From an uncultured Bacteroidota bacterium (GTDB lineage: Bacteria > Bacteroidota > Bacteroidia > UKL13-3): DNA of 64,000 nucleotides. The DNA lies in contig CAINMV010000004.1 in NCBI GenBank assembly GCA_903850915.1, forward strand, positions 62,001-126,000. Direction: 5' to 3'. The notes below the pieces were generated by a model, which saw only the letters and a program-made list of their open reading frames with translations, did not search any database and was not told the DNA's origin. Positions 10,001 through 19,158 of the stretch are shown piece by piece. Within the stretch, counting starts at the first letter, position 1, and each line of letters begins with the position of its first letter. The position numbers and the translations under genes are program-made.

Positions 10001-10088
10001 CCACAAAAGGTTCAATAAGATACCCCAGTTGCGCATGCTCTAGTAAGCTATAAACTAAAATATGGGGTATTTCGGGATCAACTCTCAC
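7014..10088 (-). CDS. Snf2/Rad54-family DEAD/DEAH-box ATPase (putative helicase)
   Basis: Double-stranded-DNA translocase/remodeller of the Swi2/Snf2 superfamily 2 group. The N-terminal 480 residues are lineage-typical and lack a recognisable catalytic motif. The motor follows: Walker A ADDMGLGKTLQT near residue 516, a DEGQ box (ILDEGQAIKN) near 686 and TGTPIENTL near 715. The second RecA lobe contains SLKAGGIGLNLTAADYVF and the arginine-finger motif ISRAHRIGQ near 960. Length 1024 is normal for bacterial Snf2 proteins. The start is GTG, since no better in-frame ATG lies upstream. It stands alone between unrelated genes; role in DNA repair or transcription recycling is inferred only from family (compare RapA). 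Confidence 0.88.
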   Translation of the reverse strand: MRVDPEIPHILVYSLLEHAQLGYLIEPFVVQLNEQNHLTFTHQRIFTKTHDLFKEVIKPDDLEIIKILDEFDNEYITKQFYRDKKKIRPSEFFQKHCTPELIQNHIKPFIERRMQQILPLMVNRPFYLQGIGNNPAAYRLRIASEPSSVLFHFRKNELDTRYFATIKNGGQKIDFMQNSANIICNEPAWLLLNRTLFFFEEGIDGKKLTPFINKKFILVPKSAEEKFYSTFVTKVIEKYDVYAEGFSIDTISNIFSTELQLQQKLNGDYHFVLYFNYVIDKVHYLSRREVLVRLVKKNEEIHFERLKRFKKLENQVIADLKNHGLQENLENGFECSSNSLSDLIEWVATNKVLLLEHGIQVEQTQEKKFVFAKTELEINVSKINDWFDVQAMVKFGDFQIPFIRLKNHILRNIKEFILPDGNIAVIPKEWFSRYAALFQLSEQSDDEIKIKGYNYDLIEDLQMDTSGTIKTALNISKDKIIPSVTLPKHLHATLRPYQKHGFDWFYFLQQYQIGGILADDMGLGKTLQTLALLQKEKETIQEKLELDYDEIKANENEVISTFKVTQQKNNCSDINSPVQLDIFGAQVIKTELETNSNLNDEFKKPLVKKQNRRTSLVVVPSSLVYNWYSEAKKFTPKLRLYIHSGNQRIKSSQIFNLYDVVITTYGVLRKDISIFKDVYFHYIILDEGQAIKNASSLVAQSVYEMQSRYRLVLTGTPIENTLRDLWSQFRFLNPKLLGTQNYFNQHYTMPIEKNNITQKLDELKIMTRPFILRRTKEVVAPDLPDKTEFIVYCDMTDEQRECYDRVKSEYRNEIIKTIAEDGFSKSKLQVLTGLMKLRQIANHPLLHDANFNGESGKFNDIVAKAESVISEDHKLLLFSQFTSYLALFKAYFDSQNIPYAYLDGTLTPEQRRDEVNKFQNDTSIKVFLISLKAGGIGLNLTAADYVFLADPWWNPAVEEQAISRAHRIGQDKKVFIYKFISRNTLEEKIVGLQQRKSQLAKEITDNDENFFKFLDEQEVTGLFE

Positions 10089-10197
10089 GATTCGAAGGAT
10101 GTTAAAAACAAGTGATTTTCAAAAACATTAAATTATAGAAAACTTCAAATGTATTCATTTTAAAATACATGAGAAAGTTTATTTATAACAAAGTGTT

Positions 10198-12003
10198 TTA
10201 AGCCTTAAAATAGTCCTGAACCAACTTTGCCTTCGCTTTTCCTACAATATTTTCTAGCAACTCGAGAGAAGTTTCTTTAATCTTTTTTACTGATTTTAAC
10301 TCACGCAAAAGCTGTTCGGCCGTTTCAGGTCCAATGCCTTTAATGGCCTCTAATTCGTTTTTAAGTGTGCCTTTATCACGTCGTTTGCGATGATGAGTAA
10401 TACCAAAACGATGCACCTCATCGCGCATCTGCTGAATTATCTTTAACGTTTCACTTTTCTTATCAATATGTAAAGGCAGAGGATCTTCCGGGTAATATAT
10501 TTCCTCAAGCCTCTTTGCGATTCCTACAATTGCTATTTTACCATATAAGCCAAGGTCCTTTAGTGCTTGCGTGGCACTACTTAACTGCCCTTTTCCTCCA
10601 TCAACAACAATAAGTTGCGGGAACGGCTCGTTTTCATCGCGTAAGCGCCGATAACGCCGTGTAATAACCTCATACATTGTTGCAAAATCGTCGGGGCCCT
10701 CCACCGTTTGTACATTGAAATGGCGATAATCTTTTTTACTAGGCTTGCCGTCTTTAAAACATACCATAGCACTTACCGGGTATGCCCCTTGAAAATTGGA
10801 GTTATCAAAACACTCCATATGCCTTGGCAGCTCTGTCAACCGAAGATCATCACGTATCACACCTAACACCCTATCGACGCGAACTTCTGGATTTAACTTT
10901 TCATATTGTTCCAAGCGATCTTTCTTAAAATAGAGCGCATTTTTAGTACTCAAATCCAATAACTTCTTCTTCTCTCCTGCCTTTGGAACAATAAAATTTA
11001 TCGAGGCATCGGCCAACTGCATTTCAAAAGGCACAATAATTTCCAGCGCATCACTTTCAAGTGTCTCGCGCACATCCGCAATAGCCATCTCTAAAATCTC
11101 CTCGGCACTTTCATCGAGTATCTTTTTAAATTCCATCGTTTTGGTTTGAATAATCATGCCGTTCACCACTTTAATGAAATTTACAAAGGCATATTTTTCA
11201 TCCTCAGCAATACTAAATACATCCACATTTGTGATGGTGTTGCTTACTATGGTAGATTTACTTTGATAATTTTCAAGGCTATCAAGTTTTTGTTTCATCA
11301 AAGCGGCTTCCTCAAAACGCAAATCTGTACTTGCTTGTATCATTCGTTGCTTAAGAGATGAAATAACTTTAGCAATATTACCTTTTAATATTTCCCTTAC
11401 TTGAGCTATTGAAATCAAATAATCTTGCTCTAACTGCAATCCAGTGCATGGGCCTTTACAATTACCGATATGATACTCTAAGCAAACTTTAAACTTATTC
11501 GCTTTTATATTTGCTTCTGACAGATTTAAATTACAGTTACGTGTCGGAATTGTACTACGTATTAAATCTAAAATCGTGTACATCATACTGATATTGGCAT
11601 ACGGACCATAATATTCTGATCCATCTTTAACCCGATTACGTGTAGGATAAAACTTAGGAAAGCGCTCTGCAGAAATTTTTATAGATGGATAGGTCTTATC
11701 ATCTTTTAAGTTAATGTTAAATTTAGGTTGGTATTTTTTTATAAGTATATTCTCTAACAACAAGGCATCAATTTCACTATCTACAATTGTAAATTCTATA
11801 TGCTCAATTCTTCCAACAAGCATCGAAGTCTTTCGATTGTCGTGAACTTTGTTGAAGTAGCTATGTACACGCTTTTTTAAATTTTTGGCTTTCCCTATAT
11901 AAATAAGCTTCTTCTCTGAATCAAAATACTTGTATATACCTGGGTTTTCAGGTATCGTCTTTAGAATAGCATTTAAAGCTTCAGAACGTTCGTTATTGCT
12001 CAA
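10198..12003 (-). CDS. uvrC: UvrABC excinuclease subunit C
   Basis: Makes the dual incisions of nucleotide excision repair. The N-terminal GIY-YIG nuclease (GIYKYFDSEKKLIYIGKAKN, residues about 20-39) makes the 3' cut. A UVR motif for UvrB contact lies near residues 210-245. The RNase H-like domain (ECFDNSNFQGAYPVSAMV, about 395-412, with the catalytic Asp, and VVDGGKGQL near 465) makes the 5' cut. The helix-hairpin-helix pair (IKGIGPETAEQLL) ends the protein. Length 601 is typical. The start is TTG: the reverse-strand sequence has no ATG nearby and homologues begin at this point. A TAATTTTG element (12014-12021) lies ten bases before it. rarA lies just upstream on the same strand, grouping two DNA-maintenance genes. 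Confidence 0.95.
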   Translation of the reverse strand: MSNNERSEALNAILKTIPENPGIYKYFDSEKKLIYIGKAKNLKKRVHSYFNKVHDNRKTSMLVGRIEHIEFTIVDSEIDALLLENILIKKYQPKFNINLKDDKTYPSIKISAERFPKFYPTRNRVKDGSEYYGPYANISMMYTILDLIRSTIPTRNCNLNLSEANIKANKFKVCLEYHIGNCKGPCTGLQLEQDYLISIAQVREILKGNIAKVISSLKQRMIQASTDLRFEEAALMKQKLDSLENYQSKSTIVSNTITNVDVFSIAEDEKYAFVNFIKVVNGMIIQTKTMEFKKILDESAEEILEMAIADVRETLESDALEIIVPFEMQLADASINFIVPKAGEKKKLLDLSTKNALYFKKDRLEQYEKLNPEVRVDRVLGVIRDDLRLTELPRHMECFDNSNFQGAYPVSAMVCFKDGKPSKKDYRHFNVQTVEGPDDFATMYEVITRRYRRLRDENEPFPQLIVVDGGKGQLSSATQALKDLGLYGKIAIVGIAKRLEEIYYPEDPLPLHIDKKSETLKIIQQMRDEVHRFGITHHRKRRDKGTLKNELEAIKGIGPETAEQLLRELKSVKKIKETSLELLENIVGKAKAKLVQDYFKA

Positions 12004-12048
12004 TTTAAAAGTACAAAATTAAATTACGAAGATAGCGGAATTGTGCTA

Positions 12049-13332
12049 TTAGTATCCATATTTCTGTTGCCACATTTTTCTTAAATTGTCAGCCACCTCC
12101 TTTTCGCGCGAGTTATTACCTGGCTCATAAAGCTTTGTTCCAGCAATAGCCTCCGGCAGAAATTCTAAATCGGTAAAGTTGTTTTCATACGCATGGGCAT
12201 AGCGATAATCCTTGCCATAATTTAAATCCTTCATTAGCTTTGTGGGCGCATTACGAAGGTGCATTGGTATTGGAGCATCTCCAGTTGCTTTCACCAATGT
12301 AATGGCATTTTCGATGGCCATATACGCGCTATTGCTTTTTGACGAAGTGGCTAAATAAATAACACCTTGAGATAAAATAATTCGTGCTTCTGGCATTCCA
12401 ATAGCATGCACTGCGCTATATACATTATTAGCGATTACCAATGCCGTTGGGTTGGCCATCCCGATATCTTCACTAGCTAAAATAAGCATACGACGTGCTA
12501 TAAATAAAGGGTCTTCGCCTCCTTCGAGCATGCGTGCCAAATAGTATACCGCAGCATTAGGATCACTGCCACGCATCGACTTAATAAATGCTGAGATTAT
12601 ATCATAATGTTGCTCACCACTTTTATCATAAAGCACCATCTTTTGCTGAACAATAGCCTCAACAAATGAATTCGTTATTTTTTTATCACTAGTATGCTCT
12701 AGCCCACTCACTACAATTTCTAAAACATTTAATAACTTTCGTGCATCACCTCCGCTTAATTTAAGAAGGGCTTCATTTTCAAGTATAGTTATGTTTTTGG
12801 CATTGAGCCATGTATCACGTTGAAAAGCTTGCTGAATCAACAACTCCAGGTCTTCTCTTTGCAAATGCTTCAAAACATAAATCTGACATCGAGAGAGTAA
12901 AGCTGAGTTTACCTCAAAAGATGGATTTTCTGTTGTTGCTCCAATTAGTGTAACGGTTCCTTTTTCCACCACCCCTAATAATGCATCTTGCTGCGATTTG
13001 TTAAAGCGATGAATTTCATCGATAAATAAAATTGGCCTAACGCGAGAAGCAAAGAGATCATGAGATTTCGTTTTCTCTATCACCTCACGTATTTCTTTAA
13101 CACCCGAATTAATGGCACTCAAAGCAAAAAAAGGCCTATTTAATACGTTAGCAATAATGTTGGCTAAAGAAGTCTTTCCAACTCCGGGTGGCCCCCAAAA
13201 AATCATACTCATGATATTACCGCTTTCAATGGCATTTCGCAATACGGCATCTTGGCCTACCAGATGTTGTTGCCCCACCACTTGGTCGAGCGCCTGCGGA
13301 CGCATTCTTTCAGCTAAAGGAATATCTTGCAT
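12049..13332 (-). CDS. rarA: Replication-associated recombination protein A (RarA/MgsA AAA+ ATPase)
   Basis: AAA+ ATPase acting at stalled replication forks with SSB and RecA. Seen: Walker [11 protein letters not shown] (residues 46-55), Walker [11 protein letters not shown] (about 102-111), sensor 1 GATTENPSF, and the MgsA C-terminal tetramerisation region ([20 protein letters not shown]). Length 427 is normal. A -7 promoter element TATCTTTG ends four bases before the ATG, implying a leaderless or nearly leaderless transcript. The gene precedes uvrC by 45 bases and may be co-transcribed with it. Confidence 0.94.
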   Translation of the reverse strand: MQDIPLAERMRPQALDQVVGQQHLVGQDAVLRNAIESGNIMSMIFWGPPGVGKTSLANIIANVLNRPFFALSAINSGVKEIREVIEKTKSHDLFASRVRPILFIDEIHRFNKSQQDALLGVVEKGTVTLIGATTENPSFEVNSALLSRCQIYVLKHLQREDLELLIQQAFQRDTWLNAKNITILENEALLKLSGGDARKLLNVLEIVVSGLEHTSDKKITNSFVEAIVQQKMVLYDKSGEQHYDIISAFIKSMRGSDPNAAVYYLARMLEGGEDPLFIARRMLILASEDIGMANPTALVIANNVYSAVHAIGMPEARIILSQGVIYLATSSKSNSAYMAIENAITLVKATGDAPIPMHLRNAPTKLMKDLNYGKDYRYAHAYENNFTDLEFLPEAIAGTKLYEPGNNSREKEVADNLRKMWQQKYGY

Positions 13333-13336
13333 TACG

Positions 13337-13344
13337 CAAAGATA
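13337..13344 (-). promoter_or_regulatory. -7 promoter element TATCTTTG for rarA
   Basis: Reverse-strand TATCTTTG, followed by CGTA and then the rarA ATG. It is a full match to TAnnTTTG; no TTTG is seen 19 bases upstream. Its position predicts a transcript start at the start codon. Confidence 0.5.
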
Positions 13345-13495
13345 ATTGATTAAAAAATACTAGGCTATTGTTACCAAAACACTGCTGTTTTCCTATTCAA
13401 TAAGTCTTCCAAACTTATCATTTATCAAACTTACATCACGTGTTACAAATTCTACAATACGAGGGATGCTGATGTTGGATTGTTTATAAATGAAA

Positions 13496-13525
13496 TTTTA
13501 ATCCAATACCTTAAAATTATATTTG
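13496..13525 (+). promoter_or_regulatory. Probable promoter of the GH3/serine-hydrolase gene
   Basis: TATATTTG at 13518-13525 fits the Bacteroidota -7 element, and TTTTA at 13496-13500 is an approximate -33 element at the right distance (about 18 bases). It leaves a leader of about 15-20 bases before the ATG at 13548. Confidence 0.45.
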
Positions 13526-13547
13526 TACAAATACGTTCAGTTATATA

Positions 13548-16460
13548 ATGCAAGTACCTTCAATTCGATTACGATTTTTTTTGTTTTGTTTTTTATGCTT
13601 CACCACGAGCCTCTTAAAAGCTCAAATACATCCCTGTGTGGCTAAAAACAAATGGGCAGATAGTATACTTAAAACCATGACAATCGATGAGAAAATCGGC
13701 CAGTTGATAATGGTTTCTGCCACCTCCAACAAGGAGGATATGAATGATATAGAGGCACTTATACGAGACTATCATGTGGGTGGCATTATATTTTTTAAAG
13801 GTAAGCCTGTTAAACAAGCCGAGCAAACGAATAACTATCAAAATTTATCCAAGCTACCTCTATTTATTGCCATCGACGGCGAATGGGGACTGAGTATGCG
13901 ACTTCAAAACACACCCAATTTCACGAAGCAAATGCAATTGGGTGCTATGCAAAACGACAGCCTCATTTTTAATATGGGCAAAGAAGTAGGCAGAGAGTGC
14001 CGTCGCATGGGTATTAACATTAATTTCGCTCCCGATGTTGATATTAATAACAACCCTATGAACCCTGTTATCGGAGATCGTTCTTTTGGGGAAGAAGTAA
14101 AACGTGTTGCAAAATATAGCGCTTCATATATGCTTGGAATGCAATCGCAAGGGATAGTTACAACGGCGAAACATTTCCCTGGACATGGAGATGTTGCTGT
14201 TGACTCACATAAAGACCTTCCAATACTTTGTAAAGACCTACAAGAAATGGATTCTACAGAACTCTATCCATTTCATCACATGCGCGACAAGGGGGTGATG
14301 GGGGTTATGGTTGCGCATATCAACCTTCCTTGTTTTGATAGCACTCCAAATTTACCGGCTACTTTATCGCCTATCATCGTAACGGATTTACTTCGTAAAA
14401 GAATGAAATTTGATGGGTTAATTTTTACCGATGCCCTCAATATGAAAGGTGTTACAAAATACTTTAACAATGGCGATGCCGAATGGCTTGCATTACGCGC
14501 AGGAGCCGATGTGTTACTTTGTGTGGATTCTGTTGGTATTGCATGTGCACGCATAAAAAGTGCTCTAGATAGTAACTTAATTACAGAAAGAGAATTAGAT
14601 GAACATGTGTTACGTATCTTAAAAGGCAAATACTGGAGTGGATTAAACAACCTTGCTCCTATTGATACTGTTTGTTTGGAGGAAGACTTGAACACGCCTG
14701 AAACAAAATTAATGATTCAACAGATGGCAGACGCTTCTGTTTGTATTTTAAATAACGAACAGCAGCTCCTACCCCTTTCTAAAAAATCAGGATTGAAAAT
14801 TGCATGCCTTGCTATTGGAGATAAAAAAGGTAATTTCTTTCAAGTAGAATTGAAGCATTATTCAAAGATGGATGCCTACGCCACAGACAAAAACTTTACA
14901 GTGAAAGAAACAGCAATATGGATGAAAAAATTGGCTTTATACGATATTATAATTGTAAGCATTCAAGGCACAAGTCGTTTTTTTACCAAGAAATATGGTA
15001 TCACCGAGTCAGAAGCTGAATTTGTAAATGCATTGTGTAAAAAGAAAAAAACCATTGTAGTGAACTTTTCCAATGCCTATGGTTTAGCAAATTTTAATGA
15101 TGCAAAAAATATAATCGAGGCGTTTGAAGAAACGGAATCCAATATGATTACTGCAGCGCAGATGGTTTTTGGCTTAAAGCCATCCTTAGGAACATTGCCT
15201 GTAAACGTAAATAAGAATTATATCCTTCATCAGGGCATAAAAACAAAAGCGGTGGCAACTGCCCCAAAATATACCATCCCTGAGGTGGTAAAACTAAATA
15301 CTCGAAAACTCGAAAACATCGATACCATAGCTGCTTGGGCTATACGTGAGAAAGCTTTTCCTGGGTGTCAAATTTTGGTGGCAAAAGACGGAATGATATG
15401 CTATGAAAAATCTTTTGGAACTTTCACATACGAGAACGACACACAGAATATAAAAAATGATGATTTGTTCGACTTGGCCTCAGTAACAAAAGTAGCAGCA
15501 ACCAACCTTGCCATAATGAGACTTTATGATGAGAAGAAAATTGATTTAAACCAAAGGCTATCTTATTATTTGCCTGAGTTAAAGAATACGAATAAAAAGA
15601 ACATAACAGTTAAACAAGTTTTACTACATGAAGCGGGTTTAAAAGCTTGGATTCCTTTTTATGAAACAGCACTCAAGGATACTACAGCGTTTCAATCTGA
15701 GATGAATGAAAAATATTCAATTCAGGTAGCGAATCATATGTACATGCGCAAGAATTACCTTGATACCATGTGGAAGGCTATTTACGCTAGTCCAGTAGCG
15801 CCTCCTGGCAAATATCTTTATAGTGATTTAGATTTTATCTTTTTAAAGAAACTAGTAGAACGCTTAACTGGACAAGATTTTGAAAAGTATTTAAACAAAA
15901 CGTTTTACGACCCTCTTTGCTTAACAACAACATGCTTTAATCCGCTTCGTTACTTTGAATCTGATGAAATAGTTCCTACACAAAACGATCAGAAATTTCG
16001 CAAACAACTTTTACAAGGTTACGTTCACGATCCGGGGGCTGCAATGTTTGGAGGTGTATCGGGCCATGCTGGTTTATTTAGCAATTCTTACGATTTAAAC
16101 ACTATCTTTCAAATGCTTTTAAGCAAAGGAACCTACAACGGTGTTACGTATTTTAGCGCAGAAACAGTTGACCTTTTTACCTCCTATCAATCGGCTACAA
16201 GCCGCCGAGGGTTGGGGTTTGATAAGCAAAAAAGGAAACCTACCGATGCGGATGTAATGTACAATGGAGCAAGCGCACTAACATTTGGTCACACTGGATT
16301 TACTGGAATTAGCGTTTGGGCTGATCCGAAATACAACCTTGTGCTTGTTTTTCTTAGTAACCGAGTTTGTCCTGATCAAGAAAATGATAAAATTCTAACG
16401 TTAAGCGTTCGCCCTAAAATTCAGAAAGTAGTTTACGATGCAATGAAGCAACAATATTAA
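13548..16460 (+). CDS. Secreted GH3 beta-N-acetylhexosaminidase (NagZ-like) fused to a serine beta-lactamase-family hydrolase
   Basis: Two-enzyme fusion of 970 residues behind a signal peptide (residues 1-26, ending LLKAQ). The GH3 half carries the NagZ signature AKHFPGHG (about 206-213) with the DSH catalytic dyad (about 218-220), and the nucleophile Asp in FTDALNMKG (near 294). It would remove GlcNAc from peptidoglycan or related glycans in the periplasm. The C-terminal half is a class C beta-lactamase/DD-peptidase-like domain with SVTK (Ser near 645), YSD (near 758) and HTG (near 914) in place of KTG, suggesting an esterase or peptidase rather than a drug-degrading lactamase. Such fusions are known in Bacteroidota. 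Joint activity implies cell-wall turnover. Its end overlaps the convergent pepA gene by 4 bases. Confidence 0.9.
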   Translation: MQVPSIRLRFFLFCFLCFTTSLLKAQIHPCVAKNKWADSILKTMTIDEKIGQLIMVSATSNKEDMNDIEALIRDYHVGGIIFFKGKPVKQAEQTNNYQNLSKLPLFIAIDGEWGLSMRLQNTPNFTKQMQLGAMQNDSLIFNMGKEVGRECRRMGININFAPDVDINNNPMNPVIGDRSFGEEVKRVAKYSASYMLGMQSQGIVTTAKHFPGHGDVAVDSHKDLPILCKDLQEMDSTELYPFHHMRDKGVMGVMVAHINLPCFDSTPNLPATLSPIIVTDLLRKRMKFDGLIFTDALNMKGVTKYFNNGDAEWLALRAGADVLLCVDSVGIACARIKSALDSNLITERELDEHVLRILKGKYWSGLNNLAPIDTVCLEEDLNTPETKLMIQQMADASVCILNNEQQLLPLSKKSGLKIACLAIGDKKGNFFQVELKHYSKMDAYATDKNFTVKETAIWMKKLALYDIIIVSIQGTSRFFTKKYGITESEAEFVNALCKKKKTIVVNFSNAYGLANFNDAKNIIEAFEETESNMITAAQMVFGLKPSLGTLPVNVNKNYILHQGIKTKAVATAPKYTIPEVVKLNTRKLENIDTIAAWAIREKAFPGCQILVAKDGMICYEKSFGTFTYENDTQNIKNDDLFDLASVTKVAATNLAIMRLYDEKKIDLNQRLSYYLPELKNTNKKNITVKQVLLHEAGLKAWIPFYETALKDTTAFQSEMNEKYSIQVANHMYMRKNYLDTMWKAIYASPVAPPGKYLYSDLDFIFLKKLVERLTGQDFEKYLNKTFYDPLCLTTTCFNPLRYFESDEIVPTQNDQKFRKQLLQGYVHDPGAAMFGGVSGHAGLFSNSYDLNTIFQMLLSKGTYNGVTYFSAETVDLFTSYQSATSRRGLGFDKQKRKPTDADVMYNGASALTFGHTGFTGISVWADPKYNLVLVFLSNRVCPDQENDKILTLSVRPKIQKVVYDAMKQQY

Positions 16461-17890
16461 GACTGACGTTTTAAGAAGTCGCTAAGTAAACGAACCCCAA
16501 CACCAGTGCCACCGTTGCCACGATACTTATCTGCTTTATGGGTGAACGCTGGCCCTGCAATATCAAAATGCATCCAAGGGTAGTCAATAAATTTCTGTAA
16601 AAACTTACCCGCTGTGATAGCTCCCGCTACTGGGCCACCAATATTTTTCATGTCGGCGATATCTGATTTTAAAAGATCACCATATTCATCCCATAATGGA
16701 AGTTCAACTAAGCGCTCATAAACATTATTGCCACTTTCTTTTAATTTATTTTTCATCGCCTCGTCGGCTGTTCCCATGGCTACAATACCATAACCACCAA
16801 TAGCCGCTGCAGCCGCACCTGTTAGAGTAGCAAGGTCGATAGTAAGCTCCGGCTTATAACGTTTTGCGTAATGTAAGGCATCTGCTAAAATTAATCGTCC
16901 TTCTGCATCAGCATTCAACATCTCCACGGTTTGTCCATCCATCATAGTTAAAACATCGCCCGGACAATACGCGTTTTCTCCCGGACGATTGTCCGTCGCA
17001 GGAACCAGGCCTACAACATAAATTGGTAATTTACTTTTTGCAATCGCATACATTGTACCTACTACCGCAGCTCCGCCGCCCATATCGCACTTCATATAAT
17101 CCATGCTATTACCCGTAGGTTTTAAACTTAAACCACCTGTATCATAAACAACACCCTTACCAACAAGTACGTATGGATTTTTATTTTTTGCATTCTTGGG
17201 TTTATATTCCATCACAGTGAAGGTTGGAGGCAACTGGCTTCCCATATTAACGGCTAATAGGCCACCCATCTTAAGCGCTTTAATTTTCGCTTTATTGAAA
17301 ACTTCAACACGAAAACCAGCACTCTTGCCTACAGCCTGCATCTCTTTACTAAATTGCTCTGCAGTTAAGTAAGATTGAGGCTCATTCACTAGATTCCTAG
17401 CAATCATCGTTCCTTCAATCACATGGTTTAACTCAGCAATTGCTGTAGCCTGTTTTTTATCTACAATTACATGAATTGAAGATAAGCTATTCGCCTCCTT
17501 TTTGGCCTCTTTCCTATACTTTAAAAACTGGTGATTTGCTAATGCCATTCCTTCGGCCAAGGCTAAAGTATTGCTATCATCACCTGTATAATTAAGGATT
17601 TGAACTTCAGTATATTTATGCTTATTTAACATCGATGCCTGCGATGCACCTTCTATTCGCAGGGATTCGGCTAAGGCGGACCCCGACTTTTTATCGTCTT
17701 TTATTTTAATAAAAAACAAACGATTGAATTGATTAATAACCAAGGATTTCTCATCGGCTTTTATCTTTTGATTTACGTACTTTAGTTCGGCAGGTGATAA
17801 GTCTAAGCCGTCGAACTTAGTTGCCTTGTTGGCTATTACAACTGTACTAATTGATTTTAATGCTTTTGGTGAATGTTTTATCGTAGTCAT
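16457..17890 (-). CDS. pepA: Leucyl aminopeptidase, M17 family
   Basis: Cytoplasmic dizinc/manganese aminopeptidase that trims N-terminal residues from peptides. The C-terminal catalytic domain shows GKGVVYDTGGLSLKPT (metal Lys/Asp region, near residue 240), MKCDMGGGAA and the family signature as NADAEGRLILADAL (about 325-338, Ala replacing the usual Thr). TLTGAAAAAIG follows. The N-terminal 170 residues are the variable macro-like domain. Length 477 fits. It is convergent with the upstream hydrolase and apparently monocistronic. A near-consensus TAATTTG element lies about 25 bases before the start on the reverse strand. Confidence 0.93.
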   Translation of the reverse strand: MTTIKHSPKALKSISTVVIANKATKFDGLDLSPAELKYVNQKIKADEKSLVINQFNRLFFIKIKDDKKSGSALAESLRIEGASQASMLNKHKYTEVQILNYTGDDSNTLALAEGMALANHQFLKYRKEAKKEANSLSSIHVIVDKKQATAIAELNHVIEGTMIARNLVNEPQSYLTAEQFSKEMQAVGKSAGFRVEVFNKAKIKALKMGGLLAVNMGSQLPPTFTVMEYKPKNAKNKNPYVLVGKGVVYDTGGLSLKPTGNSMDYMKCDMGGGAAVVGTMYAIAKSKLPIYVVGLVPATDNRPGENAYCPGDVLTMMDGQTVEMLNADAEGRLILADALHYAKRYKPELTIDLATLTGAAAAAIGGYGIVAMGTADEAMKNKLKESGNNVYERLVELPLWDEYGDLLKSDIADMKNIGGPVAGAITAGKFLQKFIDYPWMHFDIAGPAFTHKADKYRGNGGTGVGVRLLSDFLKRQS

Positions 17891-18018
17891 AAAAAATACT
17901 TAAAAATTAGAGTGCAAATTAAAGGAAAATTAAATCAGTAATATTGATTATTAAAGTTTGATTGACGTATGAAATAGGTTAAAATTATAGAAAATTACAT
18001 GTTGCTAGGCAATGACTA

Positions 18019-19071
18019 TTATCTTTTCACATATTGTTCATCATAATAATGCTGATAGCTACCCGAGGTAACATCATTGAGCCACTGTTCGTTATTCAGA
18101 TACCAGTCGACGGTAAGTTGAAGACCCTCGGCAAATTGCACGGAGGGCATCCAACCTAGGTCATTCTTAAGCTTACCTGCATCAATGGCGTAACGCAAAT
18201 CGTGACCAGCACGGTCTTTTACAAACGTTATAAGTTGTTGCGATGTACTAGGGGCTCTACCTAATTTCTCATCCATGATATCACAGAGCAAACGAATTAC
18301 ATCTATATTTTTCCATTCATTGTGTCCGCCAATATTATAGGTACTTCCGTTTTGAGCTTTATGAAAAATTAAATCAATAGCTCGAGCATGATCCACAACA
18401 TAAAGCCAATCACGTACATTTTCACCTTTGCCATACACTGGTATCGACTTGTTGTTTTTTATATTGTGTAATGCCAGTGGAATTAGTTTCTCGGGGAAAT
18501 GATATGGCCCGTAATTGTTGCTGCAGTTGCTAATTACAATGGGTAAACCATAAGTATCATGGTATGCCCTTACGAAATGATCGCTAGAGGCTTTTGATGC
18601 AGAATAAGGGCTATGTGGATCATAGGACGTTTCCTCGGTGAACATGCCACTATCGCCAAGAGCACCATAGACCTCATCGGTACTTACATGATAAAACTTT
18701 TGAAAAACATTATCTGCTTTTTGGTATTGATATCTAGCTGCGTTAAGTAAGTTTACCGTACCCACAACATTGGTCATTACAAAAGCTATTGGGTTTGAAA
18801 TGCTTCTGTCTACATGGCTTTCTGCTGCCAAATGAATGACCGCATTAAACTGCTCCTGAGAGAATAAATTCTGAATAAAATCCGCATCACAAATATCACC
18901 TTTTACAAATTGATAGTTGGGGGCATTTTCAATATCGGCTAGGTTTTTCAAATTACCGGCGTATGTAAGATTATCGAGGTTGACAATTTTATAACTTGGA
19001 TATTTTGTAACCAGCAAACGCACTAAATTACTTCCTATAAATCCGGCACCACCGGTAATTAGTATTTTCAT
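18019..19071 (-). CDS. rfbB: dTDP-glucose 4,6-dehydratase
   Basis: Second step of dTDP-L-rhamnose and other dTDP-deoxysugar synthesis. Extended SDR fold: NAD-binding TGGAGFIGSNL at residues 7-17, HLAAESHVDRS (80-90), the dehydratase signature STDEVYG (130s) and YSASKASSDH with the catalytic Tyr/Lys. Length 350 is standard. It lies downstream of galE on the same strand (87-base gap) and with galE and the GtrA protein forms a sugar-nucleotide/envelope polysaccharide group. rfbA, rfbC and rfbD are not in the window, so the end sugar cannot be named. Confidence 0.93.
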   Translation of the reverse strand: MKILITGGAGFIGSNLVRLLVTKYPSYKIVNLDNLTYAGNLKNLADIENAPNYQFVKGDICDADFIQNLFSQEQFNAVIHLAAESHVDRSISNPIAFVMTNVVGTVNLLNAARYQYQKADNVFQKFYHVSTDEVYGALGDSGMFTEETSYDPHSPYSASKASSDHFVRAYHDTYGLPIVISNCSNNYGPYHFPEKLIPLALHNIKNNKSIPVYGKGENVRDWLYVVDHARAIDLIFHKAQNGSTYNIGGHNEWKNIDVIRLLCDIMDEKLGRAPSTSQQLITFVKDRAGHDLRYAIDAGKLKNDLGWMPSVQFAEGLQLTVDWYLNNEQWLNDVTSGSYQHYYDEQYVKR

Positions 19072-19158
19072 TTTATCTTTTAATTTATTTTAGGACAAAA
19101 TACATCATTTAATATAATAAACACAGCAACTAATACTACCTACGGCCTTTTACTCATG

